DNA from: Helianthus annuus
Lineage: Eukaryota > Streptophyta > Magnoliopsida > Asterales > Asteraceae
DNA: 64,000 bases
Assembly: GCF_002127325.2 (NCBI RefSeq)
Contig: NC_035441.2
Coordinates: 50,100,663-50,164,662, forward strand
Direction: 5' to 3'
Position numbers and translations under genes: made by a program. Below the pieces are notes generated by a model. That model worked only from the letters and a program-made list of their open reading frames with translations, had not been told where the DNA came from and ran no database searches. Positions within the stretch are counted from its first letter, which is position 1. Each line of letters opens with the position of its first letter. Below, piece after piece: positions 54,414-64,000 of this stretch.

Positions 54414-54842
54414 TGTTAGTGCATGCATCTGTCGACTTCGTCTTGTATCGAGTCTTAGTCTTAGAGTGTTAGATTAGGGCACATTGTACGAGATTTCCCA
54501 AGAAAGTTGATTTCACATATATGGACATGTCCATATGTGGGAAATCACATGTCCATATGTGGGAAACCTAGAAGGTGATTTCGCTTTTATGGACACCATG
54601 TCCATATGAGCGAAATCTCCATCCCTATATATACCTCATGTACGAAATCAGTTGTAATGTCTTCTTGTTTTCCATACCGAGATGCTGCCGGTGTGAGATT
54701 TGGTTGTAAAAGCTGTAATATCAATCAAAAGCGTGATTTAGGTAAATATCTAGCTGTTTCTACGTTGGTTACTTGTTTTCCGCACCTGTAACTGATCAAG
54801 ACTCCTCTGATAGACTCATTCGGGTCAGAATTCGATCCTACA
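54414..54842 (+). repeat. 5' LTR of copia element E2 (429 bp)
   Basis: Starts TGTTAGTGCATGCATC, ends TTCGATCCTACA. Two large hairpins (54509-54546 and 54577-54617) precede TATATATAC (54626-54634). Strong similarity to the E1 LTR at both ends. Confidence 0.88.
54509..54617. repeat. Two hairpins with GATTTC...GAAATC ends in the E2 LTR
   Basis: Hairpin 1: arms 54509-54527 and 54528-54546 (19 bp, one mismatch and one G-T pair). Hairpin 2: arms 54577-54595 and 54599-54617 (19 bp, one mismatch and one G-T pair), outer GATTTCGCT/AGCGAAATC, inner ATGGACA/TGTCCAT. Outer ends match the E1 hairpin while inner stems differ but stay paired. Confidence 0.85.
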
Positions 54843-54844
54843 AG

Positions 54845-54856
54845 TGGTATCAGAGC
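54845..54856 (+). other. Primer-binding site of element E2
   Basis: TGGTATCAGAGC, 2 bases after the LTR. Confidence 0.9.
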
Positions 54857-55066
54857 TCAGGAGGAGGAGTTCTGTCGAATTCAGCTGGAATATTCTGATT
54901 TCTACTCATTCTTTCATATTTTCTCTGATTTTTACAAACAGAACGAGATTTTACGGTCAAAACTTGCTCAATTTTTCATAGACTGTAGAAAATTGATCAT
55001 AGATAAACCCCTGAAAGTTTCACACCTAAAATCGAACTAAAAATGGACCAAAATGCCCCCCGAGTT

Positions 55067-55305
55067 GATTTCGCTCATAAGTACAACCTGATTTCGCTTT
55101 TGTGTACACCTTAAACCTCTGATTTCGCTTTTAAGAACATCTTAACCCCCTAATTTCGCTCATATGACCTTCTGATTTCGCTCATAGGGTACACTAAACC
55201 CTAATTTCGCTCATAAGACCTTCTGATTTTGCTCATAGGGTGCACAAGTCCCTGATTTCGCTCTTAAGGTCACTCAGAACCCTGATTTCGCTTTTAAGGT
55301 TATTG
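55067..55305 (+). repeat. Leader array of the GATTTCGCTCATAAG motif in E2
   Basis: Nine degenerate, same-direction copies with spacing of 20-35 bases. The core GATTTCGCT equals the E1 core; the flank (CATAAG/TTTTAAG instead of TGAA) is specific to E2 and is like its own LTR hairpin. Confidence 0.85.
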
Positions 55306-56578
55306 GTCCAATCACAAACATCAATTGACAATATGTCAGCCATGTTAAAGTGTGCATATGAAAAAGTGTTATTGTTGTCGGCTGGATAGATTGTGTGATC
55401 CAATCAATTGTCATCATTCAGTTTGAAAGAGCCTGTCAATTTGTTTCAACAGTTCACGTGATTCAATAGTCTGCATCATATAATCGGTCCAATCAGGTTA
55501 TTAAAACCAAAGGAATATCTAGATATAATGGGTAATTGCATGTGAGGTGTGGTCCGATTTTTATAGCATTTTAGTCAAATTAAAATCATGTCTTGATAAA
55601 AAATGGCCCAATCAGTTTAATCGACCATTTATTGTTTGTTGGTTAGTGGATTTCTTGGTCCAATTAATGTGTATAGAGAATTGATGAGTGACAGTTGAAT
55701 ATCAAACAAAAAAGCATGGTTTGATATTAATGTTTATCGGCCCAATCAGAGTCATTTTAATGAACGACCCAATGATATAAGTTGATAATTGATGTTGTCG
55801 GCTGAAGGTGATCCATCATTAATACGGCCCAATCACAGTTTGAGGATTCAATTAATAACTATTGACTTTAGTTGTCAGCCCACCACATGGCCCAATCAAT
55901 TACGGTTTAAGTTTGTCGGCCCTTGTGACTTTGATTGTATCGACCAATGAGATTTTACAAGTTAAAAAATTGTCGGCCATGTGATTTGGGATTGACTTTA
56001 TATTGCGGCCCAATCAATTTGAGATTACATCTGTTTTGATTAAAAATCATTACACTTTGTGGTATCCATCTATCAAACTGTCATGTAGTTTGGATCCTGT
56101 TTGCTTGAAGTCATATTCTAAGTTCATTTGATCCCAGTTCACAGGTCCGGTCCGTTTGAATTCAAACTCGTTTCAGTTCGTTTAGTGTGTTCAGGTCGCG
56201 TGAAAAGGTCCAATTCGTTTGAAAGTCATCATTTCGCTTGGAAGTTAGTTCCAGTTCGTACGGTTTGGAGTTCACAATTTTTAAAGGTTTATCACGTTGT
56301 CTGAAAGTCCATCAGTTCGCACGTAGTGAGTCTGGTTGTTTAAAATTGATCCAGGTCATAGCAGTTCTCACGGTTTGCCAATTTAAACCTCAGTCCGCAC
56401 AGAATATTCATCAGTTCGAGTGATTCAATTCACACAAAGTATCAGTTTGATTCAGTTGTTTTGATAAGTGTTTAAACTGATTGTTTTTTATTTGTTTGTG
56501 ATTTAGGTGATACATGTGTTTTATGAGGTAAACAAGTTAGTTTGAAAGCTTGTTTGAAAAATTCTTCGATACCAAAAC
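55306..56578 (+). other. Long leader of element E2
   Basis: About 1.27 kb non-coding. Contains repeated words (GGCCCAATCA, TTGTCGGC in 55370-56010; CAGTTCG/TCGTTTGAA in 56150-56440). No ORF of interest. Confidence 0.6.
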
Positions 56579-59500
56579 ATGGATTCTGAATTCTACAATG
56601 CGTTTACTACAACACCGACTAATCCATCTGACATCGCTAAGACCATGACCATGGAGGATGAAACCGGAACAATGCAAAAACCCCCGAAACTTATGGGAAT
56701 TGAGGATTATCATGGATGGAAGAAACGGTTCGAGAATTGGGTTCTGGCGAATCATTTAAAGGCTTGGGAAAGTATTGAAACTCAGTATGAAAGGCCACAG
56801 AATTCAGTGGGAGTTGGTAAAATCATTTCGGAGTTCACTGAGCAAGAAAGAAAGAGTTATAAAGCAGAAAAAATGATGATCAATCTGTTACAACAAGCTG
56901 TTAAAGAGGATATATTTGTGTTGCTTCAACATGATGAAAATGCTTATTCTATTTGGGAAGCTCTTAAAAAGAAATTTGAGGGAAGTACTGAAATGCTGCA
57001 AAGTAAAGCAGCTTTCTTGAAAAAAGAGTTTGAATTGTTTACGTGCATGCCTGGTGAAACAACAAAGACTCTTATTGAAAGATATTGTCATCTTGTACGC
57101 ACCATGTCACAGTTGAAGATTACAAAAACTCTAGCAGAATGGGTTGAAAAGCTTGCTGACGCGTTACCACAAAAAGAATGGGGTACATATCTGATGATAT
57201 TGAAGAATTCCAGACAATTTAGCAGGTTATCAATTGCACAGTTTATTGAGAAGCTGGAGGCACAAGATCTTGAGCAGCAGAAAATTGCAAGAATGAACAG
57301 TTCAAGTCATCAGCAAGATATCAAACTGTATTATAAAGGAAATGTTCAAACAGTTGAAGCGAGTCCAAAAATTCAAACAACTTTTAGTGCAGGAAACTCA
57401 TCCGGAACATCTAGTCCAAGCTCAGTCAACACTAGTGGATTTTCAAGTGTGAATCCTCCAAGTGTTCAAAGTGCATCTGCTAGAAATGGTCATCTGATTC
57501 AGTGCAATGTAGCTCTACATCTTCAAAATGGACAAAATTATTCTGAAGAGGTTGTAAAGAATCATATGGGATTATTGGTCACTGCGTTAGAGTCTTACGA
57601 AGGGTTAATTGCCGGAAAAATTGGCAATCCAATGCTCACAAAGGAAGATTATGACGAAATCGATGTAGAGGAGCTGGAACTGATGGATATTAAATGGGCT
57701 TTAGCGAGTGTTTTGAGGAGAGTAGAAAACTTTAGATTGATTACAGGAAGAAATGATTTCTTGGATGCAAACCTTTCTAATCTAGGATTTGATAAATCTA
57801 AAGTTGTCTGTTTTCGTTGCAGGGAGAAAGGTCACTTTAAAAGAGAATGCAAGAATCAGGAGCCGAGAGGAGCAAAGGAGTCGTCTGGGAAAGATGATTA
57901 TTATAGGAAATCCATTTATCAGCAAATCACTCATCAACCGCATCAACAAAAAGAAGCTCAAACGGCACATGGAAGAATGATCGAGGATGCAAACAGGAAA
58001 GCTTATTATGGCATCGTTGATCAAGATGATGAGAAAATGGCTGAAGGTTTTAGCTGGGACAAGTTTATTCCAGCTGATTCAAATGTTCAAGCGTTTATTG
58101 CACATATTGTTCGAAAGCCATAAATGCTGAAGGAATGGATGGAAGTGTTATCTGATGAAGAGAAAAGTGAAGATGAAGGATCTGTTCCATCTGAAAACAG
58201 TTCATCAGAAACAAGTGATGATGAAGAGATGGAACAGATAAATTTGGGAAAAACACATTTATCTTCTGACACTTTTGAATTTTATTTTGCAGAAAAATTG
58301 AAGAAACTGAAAGAGAAGAAAGTTGCAAATGAATTGAATAAAGTCAAAGTGATTGGGAAGATTGTGGAAGTTGAAAAGATAGTTGAAGTCGAGAAGATTG
58401 TTGAAGTCACAAAACCCTGTCTTACATGTTTAGAGTCCTGTAAACAATGTATAGAAAAAGATGAGAGGTTTAGTGAGTTAGAAAAGTCGAAAGAATAGTT
58501 GTTGTTTGATGTAAAGAATTTGAAGAAGTCATATGATGTATTGAACAGACATGTAAATAGTCTGGAGAAGACTAACTCTGAAAGAGAGAAAGCTTTGAAG
58601 ATGATGAATGCTACCATGATGTCAAAGCAGAAAGAGATCAACGTGTACATAGAAGAATGTGCAAAGTGGAAGAAAGAGTTGGATAGTGAAGCAGCTGAGA
58701 ATGAAAGAATCAGAAGATTGCTGCGAAGCTACACAAGTTGTGACTACATAATCGATAGAATTTATCCAACAGTTGAAGGTTTTGAGGCATTTAAAGATGA
58801 ACAACCAAAGAAGAGAAAGGATACTGGTAAGAAACAGGGTGTCTGTTATAATAAGTGTTCGCCTCCGATTTGGGAAGGGTACTCGCCTAGAAAACCTAAC
58901 GAGGAAGAATTAAAACAGGCAGTCAATATTAAGTTAGAATCCGAGATAACCGATGTTTTACCAGACAATATTGATGTCACGTTCACAGCGTCCAACACAG
59001 ATCATGAGTCTGAACTGATAAAACGAGTGGTCGATCAAGTGTTGGATAAGGATGAGGAGTCAGAGTCAAAATCCGAGTCCGAAAATTCGTGTCAGTCAGT
59101 TGGGAGTTCGAGTTCGTCCGAAAAGAGTTCAAAATCATCGGGAAAACGGGTTTACAGTAAAGAGTTTTTATTGTCAAAATCTAATTTGAATGATGGAACA
59201 TTTGAAGTTGTGTATACTTTGAATGATTCTGACAAATTATATTTTGATAGAGAGTTTCTAATAAGAGGTGTCAAAACTGAATTGATAAAAAAGGTTTTCA
59301 AACTAACAGAAATTAATATTTCTGAAATAAAAGATGAAAATCTTACAAGAAAACCGAGACCTTACACCTCAAGAGCACAACAACGTTTAAACAAGAAAAA
59401 GGGTTACAATTCTGGTTCTGGTTTTCAAAAGAAACCAAACCAAAATCGTAGCTACAAAAAGAAAGGCTTAGGTTTTATTCCACCTGAAAACTATAAAAAT

Positions 59501-59894
59501 GAAAAATTTTCTAAAACAAATACAAAATTTGTTTCAGGTCCGTCTGCTGAGGAAGAGAAGAAGAGCTCATTTTGGAGACAAACAAATCAAGAATTCCTAG
59601 CTGAGAAAAAGGAGAATGAAGTTCAGAGAAAAGAAACCAGAACCTGTTTTAGATGCAATGAAGTTGGACACATTGCATGGAATTGTCCTAAATCAACCAA
59701 GAGAAAACACGGAGTTTCTGGAAAACTGAAAGAAGTTTTCATTGACAAAACCGAATCACCAACTGAAAAATTTTAAGTTTTCAAAAATTCAACATTTGAA
59801 GTTGGTGAGTGTTCGAAGAGATTTTACAGGCGTAGTGTGAAACTTGACAACCAAAAATGGGTTGTTAAGAAATCTGAGGTAAAATCTGGTGATG
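56579..59894 (+). pseudogene. Element E2 copia gag with long coiled-coil and two zinc knuckles, cut by Y
   Basis: ATG 56579, MDSEFYNAFTTT; GTMQKPPKLMGIEDYHGWKKRFENW and SIWEALKKKFEGS (UBN2-type capsid, residues ~30-240), Ser-rich linker, NPMLTKEDYDEIDVEELELMDI, knuckle 1 CFRCREKGHFKREC (~residue 410). TAA at 58121 and TAG at 58496 interrupt one continuous frame. Between and after them: acidic block, tandem KIVEVEKIVEVEKIVEV, coiled coil (about 58500-58720), PIWEGYSPRKPNEEEL, DVTFTASNTDHESELIKRVVDQVLD, Ser/Lys-rich linker, knuckle 2 CFRCNEVGHIAWNC (~59646). TAA at 59774-59776; the frame then runs on to the Y LTR at 59895. More than 1,060 codons before any protease, unusually long for copia gag. 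Confidence 0.87.
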
Positions 59895-60157
59895 TGTAAC
59901 AACTCTCACTAAAATCAATACCTATTATGTTAATTATCCCATAAGGAAACCCTAACTGAGAAACCCAAGTAATTCTGCATAAACCCTAAAATTTTCAGAA
60001 CAATCAGAATTAGGATCAGGGCCCCTAAAACTCAGGGGGGGGGGGTAAACCCTAGCTAACGATTATCTTAATAACTTATTGTCAAATTCGAATTTTGCAA
60101 AACTGTCAACTCAGTAAGGCTATACACGCAAAGGGCTACCCTATGGAGTAGGGTGAC

Positions 60158-60208
60158 CCCTCGCGCCACACGACGCCCATAGGGGTACCCCTCGCGTCAC
60201 GCGAGGGG
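60158..60208. repeat. Palindrome CCCCTCGCG-TCA-CGCGAGGGG in the Y LTR
   Basis: Perfect 9-bp arms at 60188-60208, preceded by a decayed direct copy (CCCCTCGCGCCACACGACG) at about 60157-60175. Confidence 0.85.
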
Positions 60209-60408
60209 GGTCAAAATTCGTGTATCAATAGAGGGCATTGGCAATCGAAATTTGGCACTTGAACGACGTTAAAACTCAAATTAGACGCTGAGTTATAGCA
60301 GAAACAGTCCACAACACACACAAATCCCGAAACGCTGCCGCAAAACAGGGTAATAACTCGATCACTATTACAATACAACGTCCGATCGATTGAAACTATC
60401 CAACAGAT

Positions 60409-60528
60409 GTTTAAGTGCTGCCCACATTAGGGTTATACTTTGTCATTCGTCGTGATTTCGACTTAAATGTTTGAGTGCTGTCCAAATTCGAGCTATACTC
60501 TGTCATTCGTTGTGAATCCGCTGGATAT
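60409..60528. repeat. 60-bp tandem repeat in the Y LTR
   Basis: GTTTAAGTGCTG... (60409-60468) and GTTTGAGTGCTG... (60469-60528), each with TATAC(T)T(C)TGTCATTCGT; about 85 % alike by eye. Confidence 0.75.
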
Positions 60529-61350
60529 TTAATTATCGCACTTTGTCATTAGTTGTGAGGGTTTTAATCACGTGAATTATCGTAACAGCTGTATTAGTTA
60601 CTAACCCAGTTTGTGTGCATTATTGATTAAATTAGGTTAAACAAGGCTAATCAGTAGGCTTATACACTGCTCGTTAAATCTACAATGTGAGTCATTCTCT
60701 TTTTATCAACTGTTGTATAAAACTCCAAATTTGTTTTCAAAAGTTATAATTACAGGGATTAAGTCTTTGTAATCACCAAATTACAGCCGGTATGTGGGGT
60801 TTTGTATACATTACTTATTTCCCATCACCATTGGACAACGTGTTAGCCAAGGGGTGATCTGACCACAGTCACAGACACCATTTGGACAACGAGATAGCCA
60901 ATGGGTAGTCGAGTGACAAATATTGTGGCTAGTTGGTTGATATCAGAAACATTGTAATCACCCTTAATATTGTGAATTATAGCAAATGTGTCGTTTTCAG
61001 TAAAATGAATTATTCACTCAGTATTTCCCGCTGACAAAATATTTTTGAAACATGTTTCAGGTGATCTGTTGTAAACCAGGAAAAGTGTCGTGAAGCACTA
61101 CAAGCTTAAAGGAGTGGCTCAATATAAATAAATAAGAGAAACATGTTTTGAGAAATAAAGATTTCCCAGTGAAATCATGTTAATGTAAATTACGGGGTTT
61201 TATCCCTAAATTATGTAAACGGGCATTTTTAATATTAAAAGATCCTGTATTAAATAGTTGCGCTGTCACCTAAATTAAACACCACAGGATTTCCTGCCTC
61301 GCGGCTCTAGACCGGGTCAAACCGGGGCCGAGGGCCGTGACAGGAAAAGG

Positions 61351-61362
61351 TGGTATCAGAGC
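61351..61362 (+). other. Primer-binding site of element Y
   Basis: TGGTATCAGAGC, 8 bases after the LTR end, an unusually long gap (5 in Z, 2-3 in the other elements). Confidence 0.85.
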
Positions 61363-61482
61363 CACTGATTTAAGCTTACTACTGATTTAAGCCAATTAAA
61401 GTATTTGGGGAAATACTTAAAATTTCTGATTTTCATTTTTGTAATTATGTGTTTTATTAACTAATTATTTGTTGGTTACAGT

Positions 61483-62727
61483 ATGGGTAAACAAAAACTT
61501 TCGGCTATCTATCATAAATTAGATACTTCACCTAAGGAAAAAGGAACTTCCTCAAAATAGCCAGCAGATCTGGAAGAAGGGATATTTGTCCGTAAAGCAC
61601 AATATGAGAATCCTCTTACCCCAGAGAAAAGAAATTCGATTATTAGGAAAAGTCAGAAACCCCAATTCAAGAAAGTGAGGTTTAATCCAGAAGTCCAGAA
61701 AATAGGCAATAATCCACCTTGGGAAGACAAATTAGATGAAATATGGGCAGATCTTTATATGTTAGCTACTGTAGCAGAGAATGTAAACCTCTAAAATACC
61801 AATAAGCCTGATCCAGTATTAGCATCTATATCCAAAAAACACTACTTCGTAAATAAATAAATAAATCCTAGTGTGTTTTAAAATTTCCCGTTATCCTTTG
61901 TAAAATCAGTCTTTTGATATGCAATAAACGGAATATTTATTTCTCTATAAGATTTTAACTTAGTATTTTTGTGCAATTTTGCATATATGCTAAACAGCAT
62001 GAGTGAGCTATCTGAAGAATTTCAGAATTTCAATCTCTATCCAGTACCAATCGAAGTCTTCAACGACTTTACTGGTTACATTGCTGGCTTGGAGGAACCT
62101 ATGGAATTTAAAGTTCCACCTCCGGAGAAAGCAAAACTAAAAAGAAAAAGATATGTAGGATGGAGGAAAGTACGTAGAAGGAAACCAGCAACTAGGAGAC
62201 TCCCTAAGATAGAAAATCCCATGAACAAAGGAAAAGGGATCGAGACTAGAGAGAGTTCTAAGCCAGCAGAAATAGAAATCAGGGAAAATTCTAGGCCAAA
62301 AGGAATAGAAATTGGAGAAAGCTCTAAACAAACTGAAGAAATAACCTTTCAAGAAGAAATAGACCGTCTACTAGCAAACTGTGATGTCATTAACCCTATC
62401 AACAACAACCTTTACCCTTATCCGGCCGAAATCCAACTTCCAGTAAATCTGGAACCAGCTATTCCAGACCCTCTAATCCACACTCGACCTTTAGGCGATA
62501 TGGAAGAATGGTGGACGAACGACTGGCAATTTCAAAACATAATCAACAGTCCTTATACCTTTCTCCCTCAATTTGATCCAGAACCTATCCCCAACCTGCC
62601 AATGAGCAACGAAAACTTAGCCGAACTTCGTCAGTTTGGTGAAAAACTGATAGGTACAGGAAATAGGATCCGGGAAATAGGGGAACAAATTTCCTGGAAA
62701 TACGACGAAAGGGAGCGTCACTACTGA
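61483..62727 (+). pseudogene. Element Y ORF0, homologue of the Z extra ORF, in two parts
   Basis: Part 1, 61483-61794: MGKQKLSAIYHKLD directly after an acceptor-like TTGGTTACAG; TSPKEKGTSS, TAG at 61558, GIFVRKAQ and KPQFKKVRF (basic). Part 2, 61969-62727 (clear from MSELSEEFQNF at 61999): EPMEFKVPPPEKAKLKRKR, basic stretch, KGIETRESS repeats, acidic/Pro-rich region with NLYPYPAEIQLP, and the C-terminal block ELRQFGEKL...IGEQISWKYDER ending TGA 62727. Between the parts (61795-61968) are stops in all frames; it ends CTAAACAG, so it might be an intron or simply decay. GIFV(R/F)KAQ and WKYDER tie it to Z ORF0. Function unknown. Confidence 0.7.
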
Positions 62728-63007
62728 CATGCTAGTTGAGAAAGAAATAGTGGGTGACGAAGATGTGGTTGTATAATAACAAGTAGTAACAAACATATAA
62801 CACTGTAAAATAGGGAATAAAACATTGTAAGATAAACAGTGTGTATGGATGCCTATATAATCTATAAAACAAAATAGGAGTCGAGAAATCGACAATTTTG
62901 GCTATATATATGTGTTATAAGATTTTATGTGCTTATGTGTAATTGTTTTGTTATATCTAATTATCAATTATTGGATACTAATAATTCCCACCAATACTAA
63001 TTATCAG
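62728..63007 (+). other. Spacer between ORF0 and gag of element Y, with splice-like 3' end
   Basis: 280 bases, AT-rich. Ends with two TACTAAT branch-point-like words (62976-62982, 62995-63001) and TTATCAG directly before ATG 63008. No CTGCGT hairpins here. Confidence 0.6.
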
Positions 63008-64000
63008 ATGGAAAACGCTAATGAACCAGTTAATGAAGTAAACCAATCTGAGCAAAATCAAGAAAATCAGTATATGACTAGGCAAGATATCGAAAATATC
63101 GTTGCTCAAAGGATAGCCAATGCTATTCCGGCAATCATGGCCGCTGCTCAGAAACCTGCTGAACCTCAACAAATCATTCCTAGTAAACGTACTCCAGAAG
63201 ATAACGATAGTAATAGCATAAATGGAGGTGGCAATCATGACGAGAATAATCCACGGCAGGCCCCACTTCCAAAGAAAATGAAAGCTGCAACGCCTGGTTG
63301 CACTTACAAAGAATTCCTTGCCTGTAAACCAGCGGAATTTGCAGGCAACGAAGGAGCAACTGCAGCACTGTGTTGGTTAGAGAAAACCGAAGCAGTAATT
63401 GCAATAAGCAAATATGACATGGACGATCAGGTCATGTATGCATCCAATTTGTTTAAAGAAGGGGCGCTAGAATGGTGGAACACGGTACTACAAGCAAAAG
63501 GAAGAAGGATGGCCTATGCTATGAACTGGGAAGAATTTAAGAGTCTTGTAGAAAGAAAATTCTGTCCCGAATATGAAAAAGATCAAATGATAAATAAGTT
63601 CCTAAATCATCGTATGACGGGTGTAGATTGTCGCAGTTTACTTCGACATTCTTTGAATATGCTAGAGTGGTACCAACACTGGCTTCGCCAGAACCGGTAC
63701 TCATTTCCCGCTATATTTGGGGGTTAATTAGTGAAATCCGTAACATTGTTAAGGCTGCGAGACCTCGTACTATTGACGATGCTGTGGAATTAGCTAACAC
63801 TCTAACTGATGAATTAGTACGCATAAGAGATGAAAACAGGAAGAAGGAATTGGCTCAGAAAATTACCCAAGGATTTCGTATGGGTAATAACAACAAGTTC
63901 AAGAAAAGGGGTATCGGGCAATCTTCCACTCCGCCTTTCTGCAGGAATTGCAGAAAGAAACATTTTGGAAAATGCAATGAAATTTGTAATTTTTGCAAAG
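63008..64000 (+). pseudogene. Element Y gag, frameshifted, runs off the window
   Basis: ATG 63008, MENANEPVNEVNQ; Gln/Asn-rich start, helix DIENIVAQRIANAIPAIM, CTYKEFLACKPAEFAGNEG, LCWLEKTEAV, capsid LEWWNTVLQ, SLVERKFCPEYEKDQM. A one-base shift near 63635-63640 changes frame; the correct one continues FFEYARVVPTLASPEP, RYIWGLISEIRNIVKAARP, ANTLTDELVRIRDEN and the first zinc knuckle CRNCRKKHFGKC, then the start of a second (CNFCK) at the window edge. Compared with Z gag the two are close homologues and the shift is the only lesion seen. Confidence 0.9.

Larger units (their letters stand above)
59895..61342 (+). repeat. 5' LTR of element Y (1,448 bp)
   Basis: Starts TGTAACAACTCTC, ends GAGGGCCGTGACA. 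Internal features: palindrome 60188-60208, a 60-bp tandem repeat (60409-60528), and two ~62-base repeats around 60830-60925 (ACCATTGGACAACG type). No clear TATA box. The 3' copy is outside the window. Confidence 0.88.
59895..64000 (+). mobile_element. Element Y, Ty3/gypsy of the Z family (5' part)
   Basis: 5' LTR, primer-binding site, ORF0 and gag; continues past the right edge. Inserted in the gag region of E2. Homologous to Z throughout. Its ORF0 and gag carry a nonsense codon and a frameshift, so this copy is also defective. Confidence 0.9.

Overview
This 64 kb window looks like plant intergenic heterochromatin, most likely from a eudicot and tentatively an Asteraceae (judged from the style of the retroelement proteins; the species cannot be named). 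I see no ordinary host gene, rRNA gene or tRNA gene. Almost every base belongs to a nest of transposable elements: Ty3/gypsy chromoviruses with Tekay/Del-like polyproteins, Ty1/copia elements with long coiled-coil gag regions, a Mutator-like element, hAT MITEs, a TA-flanked MITE, a tRNA-derived SINE, a LINE remnant and a PIF/Harbinger transposase pseudogene. The working names Z, A, B, C, E0, E1, E2, Y and H are mine.

Left nest (1-29622). Element Z (gypsy, minus strand) has its 5' LTR at 28235-29622 and its gag/pol split by element A (1542-25504, plus strand, target duplication GAGCA). Element A is split in its integrase by element B (11343-20869, plus strand), and its 3' LTR carries a 402 bp solo LTR (24224-24625, duplication ATAGC). 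By eye the LTR pairs differ by roughly 1-2 % in A and about 1 % in B, which fits the nesting order. Elements Z and A are riddled with stops and frameshifts. B is nearly intact: one nonsense codon in gag and one extra base at the gag/pol boundary.

Middle (29623-34842). A broken reverse-transcriptase-like fragment, a minus-strand SINE with a 40-base tail, a PIF/Harbinger transposase with one intron and one frameshift, the 3' end of a LINE, and a 526 bp hAT MITE.

Right nest (34630-64000). An old degraded copia element (H) contains a Mutator-like element with ~168 bp terminal inverted repeats and 9 bp duplications (34843-48013). Element C (35084-46600), a close relative of A, sits inside it. A second hAT MITE lies at 48188-48686. 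Three related copia elements and a gypsy element then follow as successive insertions, E0 > E1 > E2 > Y, each cutting the one before; all their right halves lie beyond the window.

Most unusual signals. (1) Elements A and C carry an extra proline-rich ORF between the primer-binding site and gag. Directly downstream of it is a tandem array of short hairpins with an almost invariant CTGCGT loop, whose stems change sequence but stay perfectly paired. (2) Elements Z and Y carry a different extra ORF in the same place. (3) Element B has a convincing 84-nt intron in gag. (4) Most LTR families here carry a palindromic module, different in sequence in each family; in the copia elements E1 and E2 the same motif is also repeated many times in the leader before gag.
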